Source of the DNA: an uncultured Sutterella sp.
GTDB lineage: Bacteria > Pseudomonadota > Gammaproteobacteria > Burkholderiales > Burkholderiaceae_F
Direction: 5' to 3'
Length of the DNA stretch: 41,698 bases
NCBI GenBank assembly: GCA_900538905.1
Contig: UPZS01000015.1
Coordinates: forward strand, 1 to 41,698
Numbering within the stretch: the first letter of the stretch is position 1; every line of letters starts with the position of its first letter. The translations under genes and the position numbers were made by a program. A model generated the notes under the pieces. It saw only the letters and a list, made by a program, of their open reading frames with translations. It had not been told where the DNA came from and ran no database searches. This document shows, piece after piece, positions 1 to 8,668 of this stretch.

Positions 1-1
1 T

Positions 2-121
2 CACTGTGGTTACCGAGCGCACAGCGACCTGAATGCAGGTCGAAATCTGCACGGTCTGGGCTATCTGCTGATGACCCGGGGGCCGGACGTAAACAGGCCT
101 AATGCGACATTACGAATGTGA
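2..121 (+). CDS. tnpB: TnpB (IS200/IS605 OrfB) transposon-associated protein, C-terminal fragment
   Basis: An open frame enters from the left edge and stops at 119-121. Its 39 residues begin HCGYRAHSDLNAGRNL, which matches the end of the TnpB zinc ribbon (Cys-Gly) followed by the last RuvC-like motif (Asp-x-Asn-Ala-x-x-Asn). TnpB is the RNA-guided nuclease of IS200/IS605 elements and an ancestor of Cas12. The rest of the gene lies outside the window, so whether it is intact cannot be judged. The usual right-end hairpin follows 10 bases after the stop, which supports the call. The 3' end of tnpB and this right end normally encode the guide RNA (omega RNA), so a short ncRNA may overlap this feature. 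Confidence 0.8.
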   Translation, partial: HCGYRAHSDLNAGRNLHGLGYLLMTRGPDVNRPNATLRM

Positions 122-130
122 TAGTTGCAA

Positions 131-160
131 AGCCTGCGACTTTAGTCGCGGGTTGTTTAC
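131..160 (+). mobile_element. Right-end hairpin of an IS200/IS605-type element
   Basis: Bases 133-140 (CCTGCGAC) pair with 145-152 (GTCGCGGG) around a TTTA loop, with one G-U pair, followed by GTTGTTTAC. An imperfect-to-perfect hairpin of this form just after tnpB is the standard right end of IS605-family elements, which move as single strands and lack terminal inverted repeats. The element probably ends near 160; the exact cleavage site is not determinable from one copy. The bases after it would be the guide segment of any omega RNA read through this end. Confidence 0.65.
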
Positions 161-210
161 TAACGTGAGGCTATGGATTGGATCTTTTGTCGTTTTATTT
201 AAAAATTTCC

Positions 211-256
211 ATAACCATACTTGGGAAATTTTGCTAAATTTCCCAAGTATGGTTAT
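211..256. repeat. 21-bp perfect palindrome overlapping the ATPase start codon
   Basis: Bases 211-231 are an exact reverse complement of 236-256, separated by 4 bases. Each arm contains CCATACTTGG or its complement (215-224 and 243-252). The right arm covers the ATG at 249. This is a candidate operator for the downstream ATPase, or an mRNA hairpin hiding its start. Similar but different palindromes precede the other two related ATPase genes at 6754 and 34735. Confidence 0.85.
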
Positions 257-1448
257 CCAACTTAAGAAAAATATAATCCCGCGTGACCTTGCCAATTTAA
301 TCCTGCCGGCGATGCCGCCCAAAGCTGTTGTGATTTACGGACCTCGTCGTGCCGGAAAAACAACGCTGGTGAAATCCTTACTCGGGCCGGAAGCAGGAAA
401 GCTTCGACTGCTCAATGCAGATCGAGCTGCCGATGTTCGTATTCTTCAGGGACTGGAGTCCGGTGGGGACATTGATGTTTTTCTGAACAGTGCAGATACC
501 ATCGTCATTGATGAAGCTCAGCGCGTACCGAACATTGGGCTGATTACCAAAATACTGGTTGATGCCAACCAGCGCACAAAACTCTTTTTGACAGGTTCGT
601 CTTCATTCGACCTTGCGAGAGGCGTTCGAGAATCGGCTGTTGGTCGCCTTGTAAATCGACAGCTTTGGCCTTTTTCAGCGAGTGAACTTGCTCGGGAGTT
701 TGGCTGGGGTTATGTTCAGGATCATTTGGAACAATTCCTTGTTTACGGAATGTTTCCTGATAATGTGCTGAACCCGGACGACGCTGTCGAAATGTTGATG
801 GATTTTGTCGGAGATCTGATGTACAAGGATGCTTTTGCGCTTACCCAGGTCAGAAGCCCGACGAATCTCCACAATCTCGTCTATTTGTTAGCTCAGAACG
901 TAGGTCAGGAGGTCTCGTATGACAATCTGGCGCGCGAAACAAAATTGAGCAGTCCGACGATTGAACGGTACTTGGATATTCTTGAAAAGTGCTTCATCAT
1001 CCGGCGCGTACCTTCGTTTGCTCGTAATTTGGGTAATGAACTGAAAAAAGGCAAGAAAATCTACTTTTGTGACGTTGGCATCCGCAATGCCATCTTGAAC
1101 GACTTCACGCCTTTTTCGGCCCGTGCGGACGCCGGTGCGCTTTGGGAGAACTTCTTCTTCATGGAGCGGCTCAAGAAGCATGATCTCGAAAGAACTTTCA
1201 CTCGTCAGTTCTTCTGGCGAATCCGTGGAACGCGCCAGGTAGCCGGCAAAGAAAAGGCTGTTGAATACAGTCGAGAAATTGATTTTATTGAAGCAAAAGA
1301 TAACAAGCTCGAAGCTTTCGAGTGCAAACTAAATCCTCACAAGAAAGACAGTGGCGGCAAGGACTTTCGAGAAGCGTATCCGAATTGCCTGATTCACGTC
1401 GTGTCGCCGTCGAATTGTCTGCCGTTCTTTGAGACAATCAGTCCGTAA
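249..1448 (+). CDS. AAA_14 / DUF4143 family ATPase with nuclease-like C-terminus (copy 1)
   Basis: A 399-residue member of the COG1373 AAA+ ATPase family. Walker A GPRRAGKTT lies at residues 31-39, Walker B TIVIDEA at 84-90 and a sensor-like LFLTGSSS near 112-119. A winged-helix-like segment (about 220-250) precedes the DUF4143 C-terminus, which shows a PD-(D/E)XK-like pattern: E300, D345 and E358-x-K360. The physiological role of the family is not established; it is often multicopy and mobile. The ATG at 249 was chosen because it gives an N-terminus like copy 3 (34735); an ATG-to-TnpB-region extension from 102 would run through the IS end. No Shine-Dalgarno is visible, and the start lies inside a 21-bp palindrome. 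Copy 3 is clearly a close paralogue (shared PPKAV, RQxWPFS, FGWG, ALWENFFFME); copy 2 is distant. Confidence 0.85.
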   Translation: MVIQLKKNIIPRDLANLILPAMPPKAVVIYGPRRAGKTTLVKSLLGPEAGKLRLLNADRAADVRILQGLESGGDIDVFLNSADTIVIDEAQRVPNIGLITKILVDANQRTKLFLTGSSSFDLARGVRESAVGRLVNRQLWPFSASELAREFGWGYVQDHLEQFLVYGMFPDNVLNPDDAVEMLMDFVGDLMYKDAFALTQVRSPTNLHNLVYLLAQNVGQEVSYDNLARETKLSSPTIERYLDILEKCFIIRRVPSFARNLGNELKKGKKIYFCDVGIRNAILNDFTPFSARADAGALWENFFFMERLKKHDLERTFTRQFFWRIRGTRQVAGKEKAVEYSREIDFIEAKDNKLEAFECKLNPHKKDSGGKDFREAYPNCLIHVVSPSNCLPFFETISP

Positions 1449-1532
1449 CGCTTTCTCAGCAGGTTTGGGGGCGACAAAAGGCGGATGTGCTAAAAAATCA
1501 AGGAAAAACAAGCACAAAGTCAAACGTCTCTG

Positions 1533-1538
1533 TACAAT
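1533..1538 (+). promoter_or_regulatory. Possible -10 box for queA-tgt
   Basis: TACAAT sits 45 bases before the queA start in an otherwise empty 134-base gap. No convincing -35 hexamer is at the usual distance, so this is only a candidate. Confidence 0.3.
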
Positions 1539-1582
1539 GCGGGCTCCTTATCAATTTCTAATTTCTGGCCGGTAAAGCCAAA

Positions 1583-3806
<2,224 letters not shown>

Positions 3807-3819
3807 CGAAAGAAAAAAA

Positions 3820-3861
3820 TCCCCCGATCAGAATCGAAAGCTGGCCGGGGGAATTTTTTTT
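3820..3861. terminator. Bidirectional rho-independent terminator between tgt and aroG
   Basis: An A-run, TCCCCCG...CAG, a short loop, CTGGCCGGGGGA and then eight T's form a GC-rich stem flanked by A and T tracts on both sides. It lies between the two convergent stops at 3806 and 3874 and can serve both transcripts. Confidence 0.85.
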
Positions 3862-3873
3862 CGAACGTACCGA

Positions 3874-4935
3874 TTACTGGAGACGGCTGCGTCGATCGCG
3901 GACGGCGTGAGCCAGGTTATTGAGCAAAACGACCGTGTCGTCCCAGCCGAGACAGGCGTCCGTGACGCTCTGGCCGTAGACGAGGGGCTTGTCGGGTTCG
4001 ATCTTCTGGTTGCCTTCGACGAGGTTCGACTCGATCATGACGCCGATGATCGAACTGTTGCCGCCGGAAACTTGCTCGCAGATGTTGTTGACCACATTGA
4101 TCTGTTCGCGGCAGATTTTATGGGAATTGCTGTGAGAAGCGTCAATCATTACGATTTCGCGGTGGCCGTTGGCCTTGAGCATCTCACAGGCTTTGGCAAC
4201 GCTTTGGGCGTCATAATTGGGCTCTTTTCCGCCTCTGAGAATGATGTGACAGTCTTCGTTTCCGGTCGTGGTGACAATGGCCGAGATGCCGCCCTTGGTA
4301 ACCGACAGGAATGAGTGGGAGTGTTCGGCGGCGCCGATGGCGTCGACGGCGACCTTGATGTTGCCGTCGGTGCCGTTTTTGAAACCGACAGGGCAGGACA
4401 GACCGCTGGCAAGCTGGCGATGTGACTGAGATTCGGTTGTGCGTGCGCCGATGGCTCCCCAACTCACCAGATCGGCAATGTATTGCGGCGTGATCATATC
4501 CAGGTATTCGACGCCGGTGGGAAGACCGAGAGCCACAATGTCGCACAGCAGTTCACGGGCGATGCGCAATCCGTGATTGATGCGGCAGCTGCCGTCCATA
4601 TCCGGGTCGTTCATCAGACCTTTCCAACCGACGGTTGTACGGGGCTTCTCGAAATAAACGCGCATGATGATTTCAAGGTCGCCTGCCAAGCGTCGACGCT
4701 CTTCGTTGAGCTTTTGCGCATATTCCATTGCAGCCTTGGGATCATGGATCGAGCAGGGGCCGACGATTACAAGAAGTCGATCGTCGTGACCGTGCAGAAT
4801 TTCGTGAGCGGCCATTCGGGCGCCGTGAACGGTTCTTGCGAACGGCTCTTCGCAGGGGAATTCACGAATGAGATGAGCCGGAGGCGTCAGTTCGCGAATC
4901 TCTTTGATGCGAAGGTCGTCGGTTGTGTAGCGCAT
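3874..4935 (-). CDS. aroG: 3-deoxy-7-phosphoheptulonate (DAHP) synthase, class I
   Basis: Condenses phosphoenolpyruvate and erythrose-4-phosphate, the first step of the shikimate pathway. The 353 residues match the AroF/AroG/AroH family: GPCSIHD (metal-binding Cys) near 59-65, FEKPRTT near 95-101, RTTESQSHRQLASGLS, DASHSNS (metal His) and MIESNL (metal Glu). Which amino acid inhibits the enzyme cannot be read from the sequence with confidence, so the symbol is by overall resemblance. The ATG at 4935 has AGGGAG about 8 bases upstream. The gene stands alone; its 5' leader contains a Phe/Tyr-rich leader peptide and an intrinsic terminator, so attenuation by charged tRNA-Phe/tRNA-Tyr is inferred. 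Confidence 0.94.
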   Translation of the reverse strand: MRYTTDDLRIKEIRELTPPAHLIREFPCEEPFARTVHGARMAAHEILHGHDDRLLVIVGPCSIHDPKAAMEYAQKLNEERRRLAGDLEIIMRVYFEKPRTTVGWKGLMNDPDMDGSCRINHGLRIARELLCDIVALGLPTGVEYLDMITPQYIADLVSWGAIGARTTESQSHRQLASGLSCPVGFKNGTDGNIKVAVDAIGAAEHSHSFLSVTKGGISAIVTTTGNEDCHIILRGGKEPNYDAQSVAKACEMLKANGHREIVMIDASHSNSHKICREQINVVNNICEQVSGGNSSIIGVMIESNLVEGNQKIEPDKPLVYGQSVTDACLGWDDTVVLLNNLAHAVRDRRSRLQ

Positions 4936-5018
4936 GATGTCTATCTCCCTTGGTATCGGATTTTGTCGTTCGGTCTGTGCCGGCGAGCCTGAGGCTTGAT
5001 TACGCAGAACCCGGTACG

Positions 5019-5051
5019 AAAAAGCCGCCGGATTTTGCGTTCCCGGCGGCT
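5019..5051 (-). terminator. Attenuator terminator in the aroG leader
   Basis: On the minus strand AGCCGCCGG (5051-5043) pairs perfectly with CCGGCGGCT (5031-5023), followed by five U's. This intrinsic terminator stands 84 bases upstream of the aroG start and 25 bases after the stop of the aromatic leader peptide, where an attenuator is expected. Confidence 0.85.
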
Positions 5052-5159
5052 GGCAGTACCTTTCAAATGCTTGCGTTACGCGTGCGCACGTACTCCTTCC
5101 GCCGAGGGGGCGAAATAAAAGGAGAAGAAATAAAATCGTGCCGTGTAAAGCATTTGAAA
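5041..5159 (-). promoter_or_regulatory. Alternative RNA pairings of the aroG attenuator
   Basis: Two further pairings are visible. UCGGCGG within the leader ORF (5105-5099) can pair with the first terminator arm CCGCCGG (5049-5043), and a nearby GUAC can pair with GUAC just before that arm; this is a plausible antiterminator. Separately, bases 5159-5148 are an exact 12-base complement of 5072-5061, closing a stem around the whole leader ORF and covering its start codon. Formation in vivo is inferred. Confidence 0.6.
5076..5153 (-). CDS. Phe/Tyr-rich leader peptide controlling DAHP synthase
   Basis: A 25-codon ORF (ATG at 5153, TAA at 5078-5076) encodes a peptide whose residues 7-14 read FYFFSFYF, so 7 of 8 consecutive codons are Phe or Tyr (5 Phe, and 3 Tyr in the whole peptide). 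Such clusters are the signature of attenuation leader peptides such as PheL. A promoter lies upstream and an intrinsic terminator follows 25 bases after the stop, then the aroG gene. Stalling at the Phe/Tyr codons would expose the antiterminator. The Shine-Dalgarno is weak (GGAA about 14 bases upstream), which is the main reservation. No product beyond the regulatory role is implied. Confidence 0.75.
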   Translation of the reverse strand: MLYTARFYFFSFYFAPSAEGVRAHA

Positions 5160-5220
5160 AAGGCAGTTCCAGATTTTCTAAGCAGAGCCTGATTCGTATT
5201 TCAGGCCGACTCAGGGACTT

Positions 5221-5249
5221 ACTCTACTCGATCTTGTGACGAAGTGCAA
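5221..5249 (-). promoter_or_regulatory. Sigma-70 promoter for the aroG leader transcript
   Basis: On the minus strand TTGCAC (5249-5244), a 17-base spacer and TAGAGT (5226-5221) form a reasonable sigma-70 promoter. Transcription would start near 5214, about 60 bases before the leader peptide ATG. Confidence 0.55.
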
Positions 5250-5252
5250 ACG

Positions 5253-5281
5253 CAAAAACACCAATAAGATCAGGTGTTTTG
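5253..5281 (-). other. Hairpin with T-run upstream of the aroG promoter
   Basis: AAAACACC and GGTGTTTT pair around a 10-base loop. On the minus strand the stem is followed by TTTTTGCG, resembling a terminator, but no gene on that strand ends here. It may insulate the divergent yheT-like and aroG promoters or belong to a small transcript. No other feature is seen between 5282 and 5444. Confidence 0.35.
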
Positions 5282-5444
5282 CTTAGATTGTCACATTTTT
5301 TTCTCTGAGTCGAAACGAAAATTCGAAATGCTGGATTCATCCTTTGTGTCAGCGCGTGTTAAGTTTTCTCCTCGGTGCGACTGATGACGAAAACAATTTC
5401 GCCAGTCACGTTATCGAGTCAATTTTTTTGCGTTTGTTTGCGCG

Positions 5445-6437
5445 ATGCCGCTGCTTCAATCCGACTACAAGGCTCCCCGCTGGTTGCCCGGAGCGCATCT
5501 TCAGACCATCGTTCCCGCCCGTTTTTTCCCGCGACCCGACGTGCAGTATCGAAGAGAAATTGTGGATATGCCCGACGGAGACTTCATCGTGTTGGATTGG
5601 TCGGAACCGGAGCCGATGGAGCTCAACGCGCCGGTGTTGGTGCATTTCCATGGATTGGAGGGTGATTCTCACAGCCATTACGCAGAAGCGCTGATGCACG
5701 AGTGTGTCAAATGCGGTTGGCGAGGCGTCGTTGCGCATTTCAGAGGATGCGGCGGTCTGCCCAATCGTTTGCCGCGGGCGTACTTTGCCGGCGACAGCGA
5801 CGATTGCGACTGGGTACTGAGGACGGTTCACGAACGTTTCATCACGGCGCCGATTTATGCGGTCGGCGTGAGCCTCGGCGGTAACTACATTGCCAAATAC
5901 ATGGGCGAACGCCCGCAGGAAGCGTCCTTCCTGACGGCGGCCGTCTCGATCGGTGCGCCGGTGGATTTGGTGGCCGGAAGCGAAATCATGAGCCGTGGCG
6001 CCAACAAGCTCTACGAAGAGATGTTTTTGTCGACGCTCAAGGAAAAGCTCATTGACAAGGCCAAGCGTTTCCCGGATCTCATTGACATCAACAAGGTCAA
6101 GAGCTGCAAAACGCTCTACGACTTTGACAGTGTCTACACGGCGCCGATCCATCACTTCAAGAGCGCGATGGAGTATTGGACCTTGTGCTCGGCCAAGCGC
6201 TATCTCAAAAACGTCACCAGACCGCTGTTGCTTTTAAACGCCAAAAACGATCCCTTCCTGCCGCGCTGGGCGCTGCCGACGGAAAAGGACGTGAGCGACT
6301 GTGTCTATCTTGAGCAACCGGAAGAGGGCGGTCACATCGGCTTTCCCCGCGGCAATCCGCCCGGAGACCTGGGTTACCTGCCCGAGCGCGTCATGCGGTT
6401 TTTCTCGGCGTTTGAACCCAAGATCGAAAGCGTTTGA
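5445..6437 (+). CDS. YheT-like alpha/beta-hydrolase (COG0429)
   Basis: A 330-residue predicted cytosolic hydrolase of the YheT/COG0429 family. The N-terminal WLPGAHLQTIVPARF segment is a family hallmark. The nucleophile elbow GVSLGGNY is near residues 143-150, an oxyanion/HFRGCGG motif near 97-103, and the probable catalytic His is in GGHIGFP close to the C-terminus, with an Asp in NAKNDPFLP. The natural substrate is unknown for the family; carboxylesterase activity is the usual description. The ATG at 5445 lacks an evident Shine-Dalgarno. It is monocistronic; no terminator is obvious after the stop. Confidence 0.85.
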   Translation: MPLLQSDYKAPRWLPGAHLQTIVPARFFPRPDVQYRREIVDMPDGDFIVLDWSEPEPMELNAPVLVHFHGLEGDSHSHYAEALMHECVKCGWRGVVAHFRGCGGLPNRLPRAYFAGDSDDCDWVLRTVHERFITAPIYAVGVSLGGNYIAKYMGERPQEASFLTAAVSIGAPVDLVAGSEIMSRGANKLYEEMFLSTLKEKLIDKAKRFPDLIDINKVKSCKTLYDFDSVYTAPIHHFKSAMEYWTLCSAKRYLKNVTRPLLLLNAKNDPFLPRWALPTEKDVSDCVYLEQPEEGGHIGFPRGNPPGDLGYLPERVMRFFSAFEPKIESV

Positions 6438-6660
6438 GCGGTCAAAAACGCCGCGATGCCATTTTTTGTCAACTGAATCTGCGAATTCTTGCGTTTTTTC
6501 GAAGATGTAATTTACGAAATCTTGCAAGCAGAGCCGGGCATGCTGTTCTGGCGATGAAATCTACTGCCACTGCTGAAGCAAGACAATTTGCCTCGATAGC
6601 CGAAAAGACCACACTGGTTTGAGAGTTGACCGAACAAGAACACACGTGAACGTATTGTTA
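6438..6660. other. Gap with no recognisable gene
   Basis: No ORF with a credible start, RNA gene or clear terminator was found between the yheT-like stop and the repeat array at 6661. Short open frames here have no family resemblance and no ribosome binding site. Confidence 0.6.
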
Positions 6661-6726
6661 GACACGGCTAGTAAAATTACTAGTCGTGTCTAGTAATTTT
6701 GCTAGATACATCTAGTAAAATTCTGG
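6661..6726. repeat. Three 16-bp palindromic units at 22-bp spacing before ATPase copy 2
   Basis: Unit 1 (6668-6683) is CTAGTAAAATTACTAG, a 7+2+7 palindrome. Unit 2 (6690-6705) is its inverted copy with one change. Unit 3 (6712-6726) is a decayed copy. Starts are exactly 22 bases apart, so the units face the same side of the helix. The flanks extend units 1-2 into a 14-bp inverted repeat (6661-6674 / 6677-6690, one mismatch). It ends 27 bases before the ATPase ATG and looks like an array of operator sites. Confidence 0.85.
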
Positions 6727-6753
6727 AGGCATGAATTCTGATACGGATAAAAA

Positions 6754-7938
6754 ATGCTCACTCGACAAGAATATGATGTTTTACGCAGAAGATTGGGTGA
6801 ACCGAGAAAGTTCATCCAAGTAGTGCTTGGCCCTCGCCAGATTGGCAAAACCACAGTGGTTCGACAGGTGCTTCATGACATCAATAAGCCGCAGTTATAT
6901 TTCTCGGCGGACGACATAGCGGTAGCAGGTTCTGCCTGGCTTGCAAGCTGTTGGACGGCAGCTCGGCTGGAAGCCCAAACACATCCCGATGCAGGATGTG
7001 TGTTGGTGATCGATGAAATTCAGAAAGCGCCAAATGGGTCGGAAACCGTTAAACGGCAATGGGATGATGACACTTGGAATGAAAGAAACATCAAGGTCGT
7101 TTTATTGGGCTCGTCTCGAGCTTTGATTCTTCAGGGGTTGAGCGAATCCTTGATGGGGCGGTTTGAAGAAATCCGCATGACGCATTGGACGTATGCTGAA
7201 ATGCGGGATTGCTTTGGGTTGACGGTTGATGAATTCATCTACTTCGGCGGCTATCCAGGCGCAGTGGAGATGATGCAGGACGAGGCTCGGTGGAAGGTAT
7301 ATGTCCGAAATAGCATGATTGATGCAACCGTTAACCGAGACATTTTCGAAGACGTCCGAATTGGAAAAGCTGCGTTGCTGCGTAAGACCCTGGAGCTCGG
7401 TGCGGCATATTCGGGCAAGATTCTGTCGTTGACAAAGCTACTGGGAGAGATCCAGGACGCGGGCAACGTCATGACGATTGCCGGATATCTGGAGCGGCTC
7501 AACCAATGCGGTTTGCTGGGAACGTTTCAGAAGTTTTCGGTGGATGACGCCAGACGCCGTGCGAGCATTCCGAAGTTTCAGGTGCACAACAATGCCCTCT
7601 TGACGGCATTGTCTGCCGGCACGTTCGAGCAGGTGAGAAACGATCCAGTGAAGTGGGGGCACTACGTGGAATCGGCTGTCGGAGCGTATTTGATTTCTCA
7701 GGCCTATCGCCTGCAATTTGAGGTGTTCTATTGGCGAGATGGCAACAACGAAGTTGACTTTGTATTGCGCAAAGACGGCAAAGTTGTGGCGCTGGAAGTC
7801 AAGAGCAATCACGAGCGGTACACCAAAGGACTGGATGTGTTTTGTCAGAAGTTCCGACCGAATGTCGCCTTGATTGTGGGCAGCGGGGGGCTGCCGCTTG
7901 AAACGTTCCTGGAAACACCGATTACCGATTTGTTCTGA
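6754..7938 (+). CDS. AAA_14 / DUF4143 family ATPase with nuclease-like C-terminus (copy 2)
   Basis: A 394-residue COG1373-type protein. Walker A GPRQIGKTT is at residues 26-34, Walker B VLVIDEIQK at 83-91, and VVLLGSSR at 115-122 marks the sensor strand. The DUF4143 end has E306 (YVESAVGAY), D335 (EVDFVL) and E348-V-K350 (ALEVKS), a clean PD-(D/E)XK-like set. It is only distantly related to copies 1 and 3. The ATG at 6754 is the first in frame after a stop at 6748; GGAGG at 6725-6729 is too far away to serve it, so initiation is probably weak. Upstream lies a 22-bp-spaced palindrome array. The VUT transporter gene begins 28 bases downstream without a terminator, so read-through is possible. 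Function of the family is unknown. Confidence 0.85.
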   Translation: MLTRQEYDVLRRRLGEPRKFIQVVLGPRQIGKTTVVRQVLHDINKPQLYFSADDIAVAGSAWLASCWTAARLEAQTHPDAGCVLVIDEIQKAPNGSETVKRQWDDDTWNERNIKVVLLGSSRALILQGLSESLMGRFEEIRMTHWTYAEMRDCFGLTVDEFIYFGGYPGAVEMMQDEARWKVYVRNSMIDATVNRDIFEDVRIGKAALLRKTLELGAAYSGKILSLTKLLGEIQDAGNVMTIAGYLERLNQCGLLGTFQKFSVDDARRRASIPKFQVHNNALLTALSAGTFEQVRNDPVKWGHYVESAVGAYLISQAYRLQFEVFYWRDGNNEVDFVLRKDGKVVALEVKSNHERYTKGLDVFCQKFRPNVALIVGSGGLPLETFLETPITDLF

Positions 7939-7966
7939 GAACATTGGTGAAAGATAAGGAAGCCCA

Positions 7967-8545
7967 ATGACCGACAATGCGCAACATGCAGACGTCAGAC
8001 GAATGTGGAGCGGATGGATTTCGCTCGTGCTGTTTGTGCTGCTGATTCCGTTGAGCAACTGGGTGATCGTGAACCTTGGTGTCGTCTGCCCGTCCGGCGA
8101 ACCTTGTCTTGTGCCGGTGTTGCCGGGGTTGTGGGCGCCGTCGACCGTGTTGTTGGCTGGTTTCAGCTTGGTGCTTCGCGACGTTGTGCACCACTGTCTG
8201 GGCTGGCGTTGGGCTTTGTCGTCCATTTTCTTCGGCGCCATCATTTCCGGCTTTATCTCTGACTCGGCACTCGTGGTGGCATCGGTGAGCGCCTTTCTCT
8301 TTGCGGAATTGGCTGACTTTGCGGTGTACGCGCCGATGAGAAAGCGTTATCCGGCGACAGCTGTCATTGTTTCCGGTCTTGTCGGCTCTGCGGTGGACTC
8401 CGCCATTTTCCTGACACTTGCCTTCGGTTCTGTCGAATACTTGTTTGGGCAGGTTTTGGGCAAGTTCTGGATCAATCTGCTGGCGGGCGTGGCGATTGCC
8501 GTGTGGCGGCGTCGCAAACAGAGCGCCATTGCGATTTCGGCTTGA
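7967..8545 (+). CDS. VUT-family membrane transporter (copy 1), possible queuosine-precursor uptake
   Basis: A 192-residue, very hydrophobic protein with about five or six membrane segments, including SLVLFVLLIPLSNWVIV, STVLLAGFSLVLRDVV and SIFFGAIISGFI, and the conserved stretch FAELADFAVYAPMRKR followed by GSAVDSAIFL. This pattern fits the VUT family (COG1738), whose member YhhQ imports queuosine precursors. It is shorter than YhhQ (about 220 residues), so the substrate is an inference; queA and tgt 5 kb away make it attractive. AAGGA lies 7 bases before the ATG. A paralogue about 80% identical by eye follows at 8669. Confidence 0.75.
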   Translation: MTDNAQHADVRRMWSGWISLVLFVLLIPLSNWVIVNLGVVCPSGEPCLVPVLPGLWAPSTVLLAGFSLVLRDVVHHCLGWRWALSSIFFGAIISGFISDSALVVASVSAFLFAELADFAVYAPMRKRYPATAVIVSGLVGSAVDSAIFLTLAFGSVEYLFGQVLGKFWINLLAGVAIAVWRRRKQSAIAISA

Positions 8546-8575
8546 GTCGGTTGATTTGAAAGGGAAATTCAACGT

Positions 8576-8603
8576 TTGCCTGAGCGGTAGTCTTTGCTAC
8601 AAT
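8576..8603 (+). promoter_or_regulatory. Sigma-70 promoter for the second VUT gene
   Basis: TTGCCT (8576-8581), a 16-base spacer and TACAAT (8598-8603) form a good promoter in the 123-base gap between the two VUT paralogues, giving a leader of about 60 bases. Confidence 0.6.
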
Positions 8604-8668
8604 CTCGCACCACTTTCAAAAACATCTGCGCCGGATTGTTCTGCCGGTGGCGGTCACAAGGAAACCAT

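Noticed and set aside
4950..5192. An 80-codon plus-strand frame across the aroG leader
   Set aside because: It is antisense to the leader and terminator, has no ribosome binding site, and the minus strand has a coherent attenuator.
6731..6823. A 30-codon frame starting with ATG right after GGAGG, overlapping the ATPase copy 2 start
   Set aside because: The spacing of one base between GGAGG and ATG is too short for normal initiation, and the composition is unremarkable.
8546..8668. A preQ1 riboswitch in front of VUT copy 2
   Set aside because: The gap was read for the short preQ1-I pattern; a promoter is present but no matching aptamer could be recognised.
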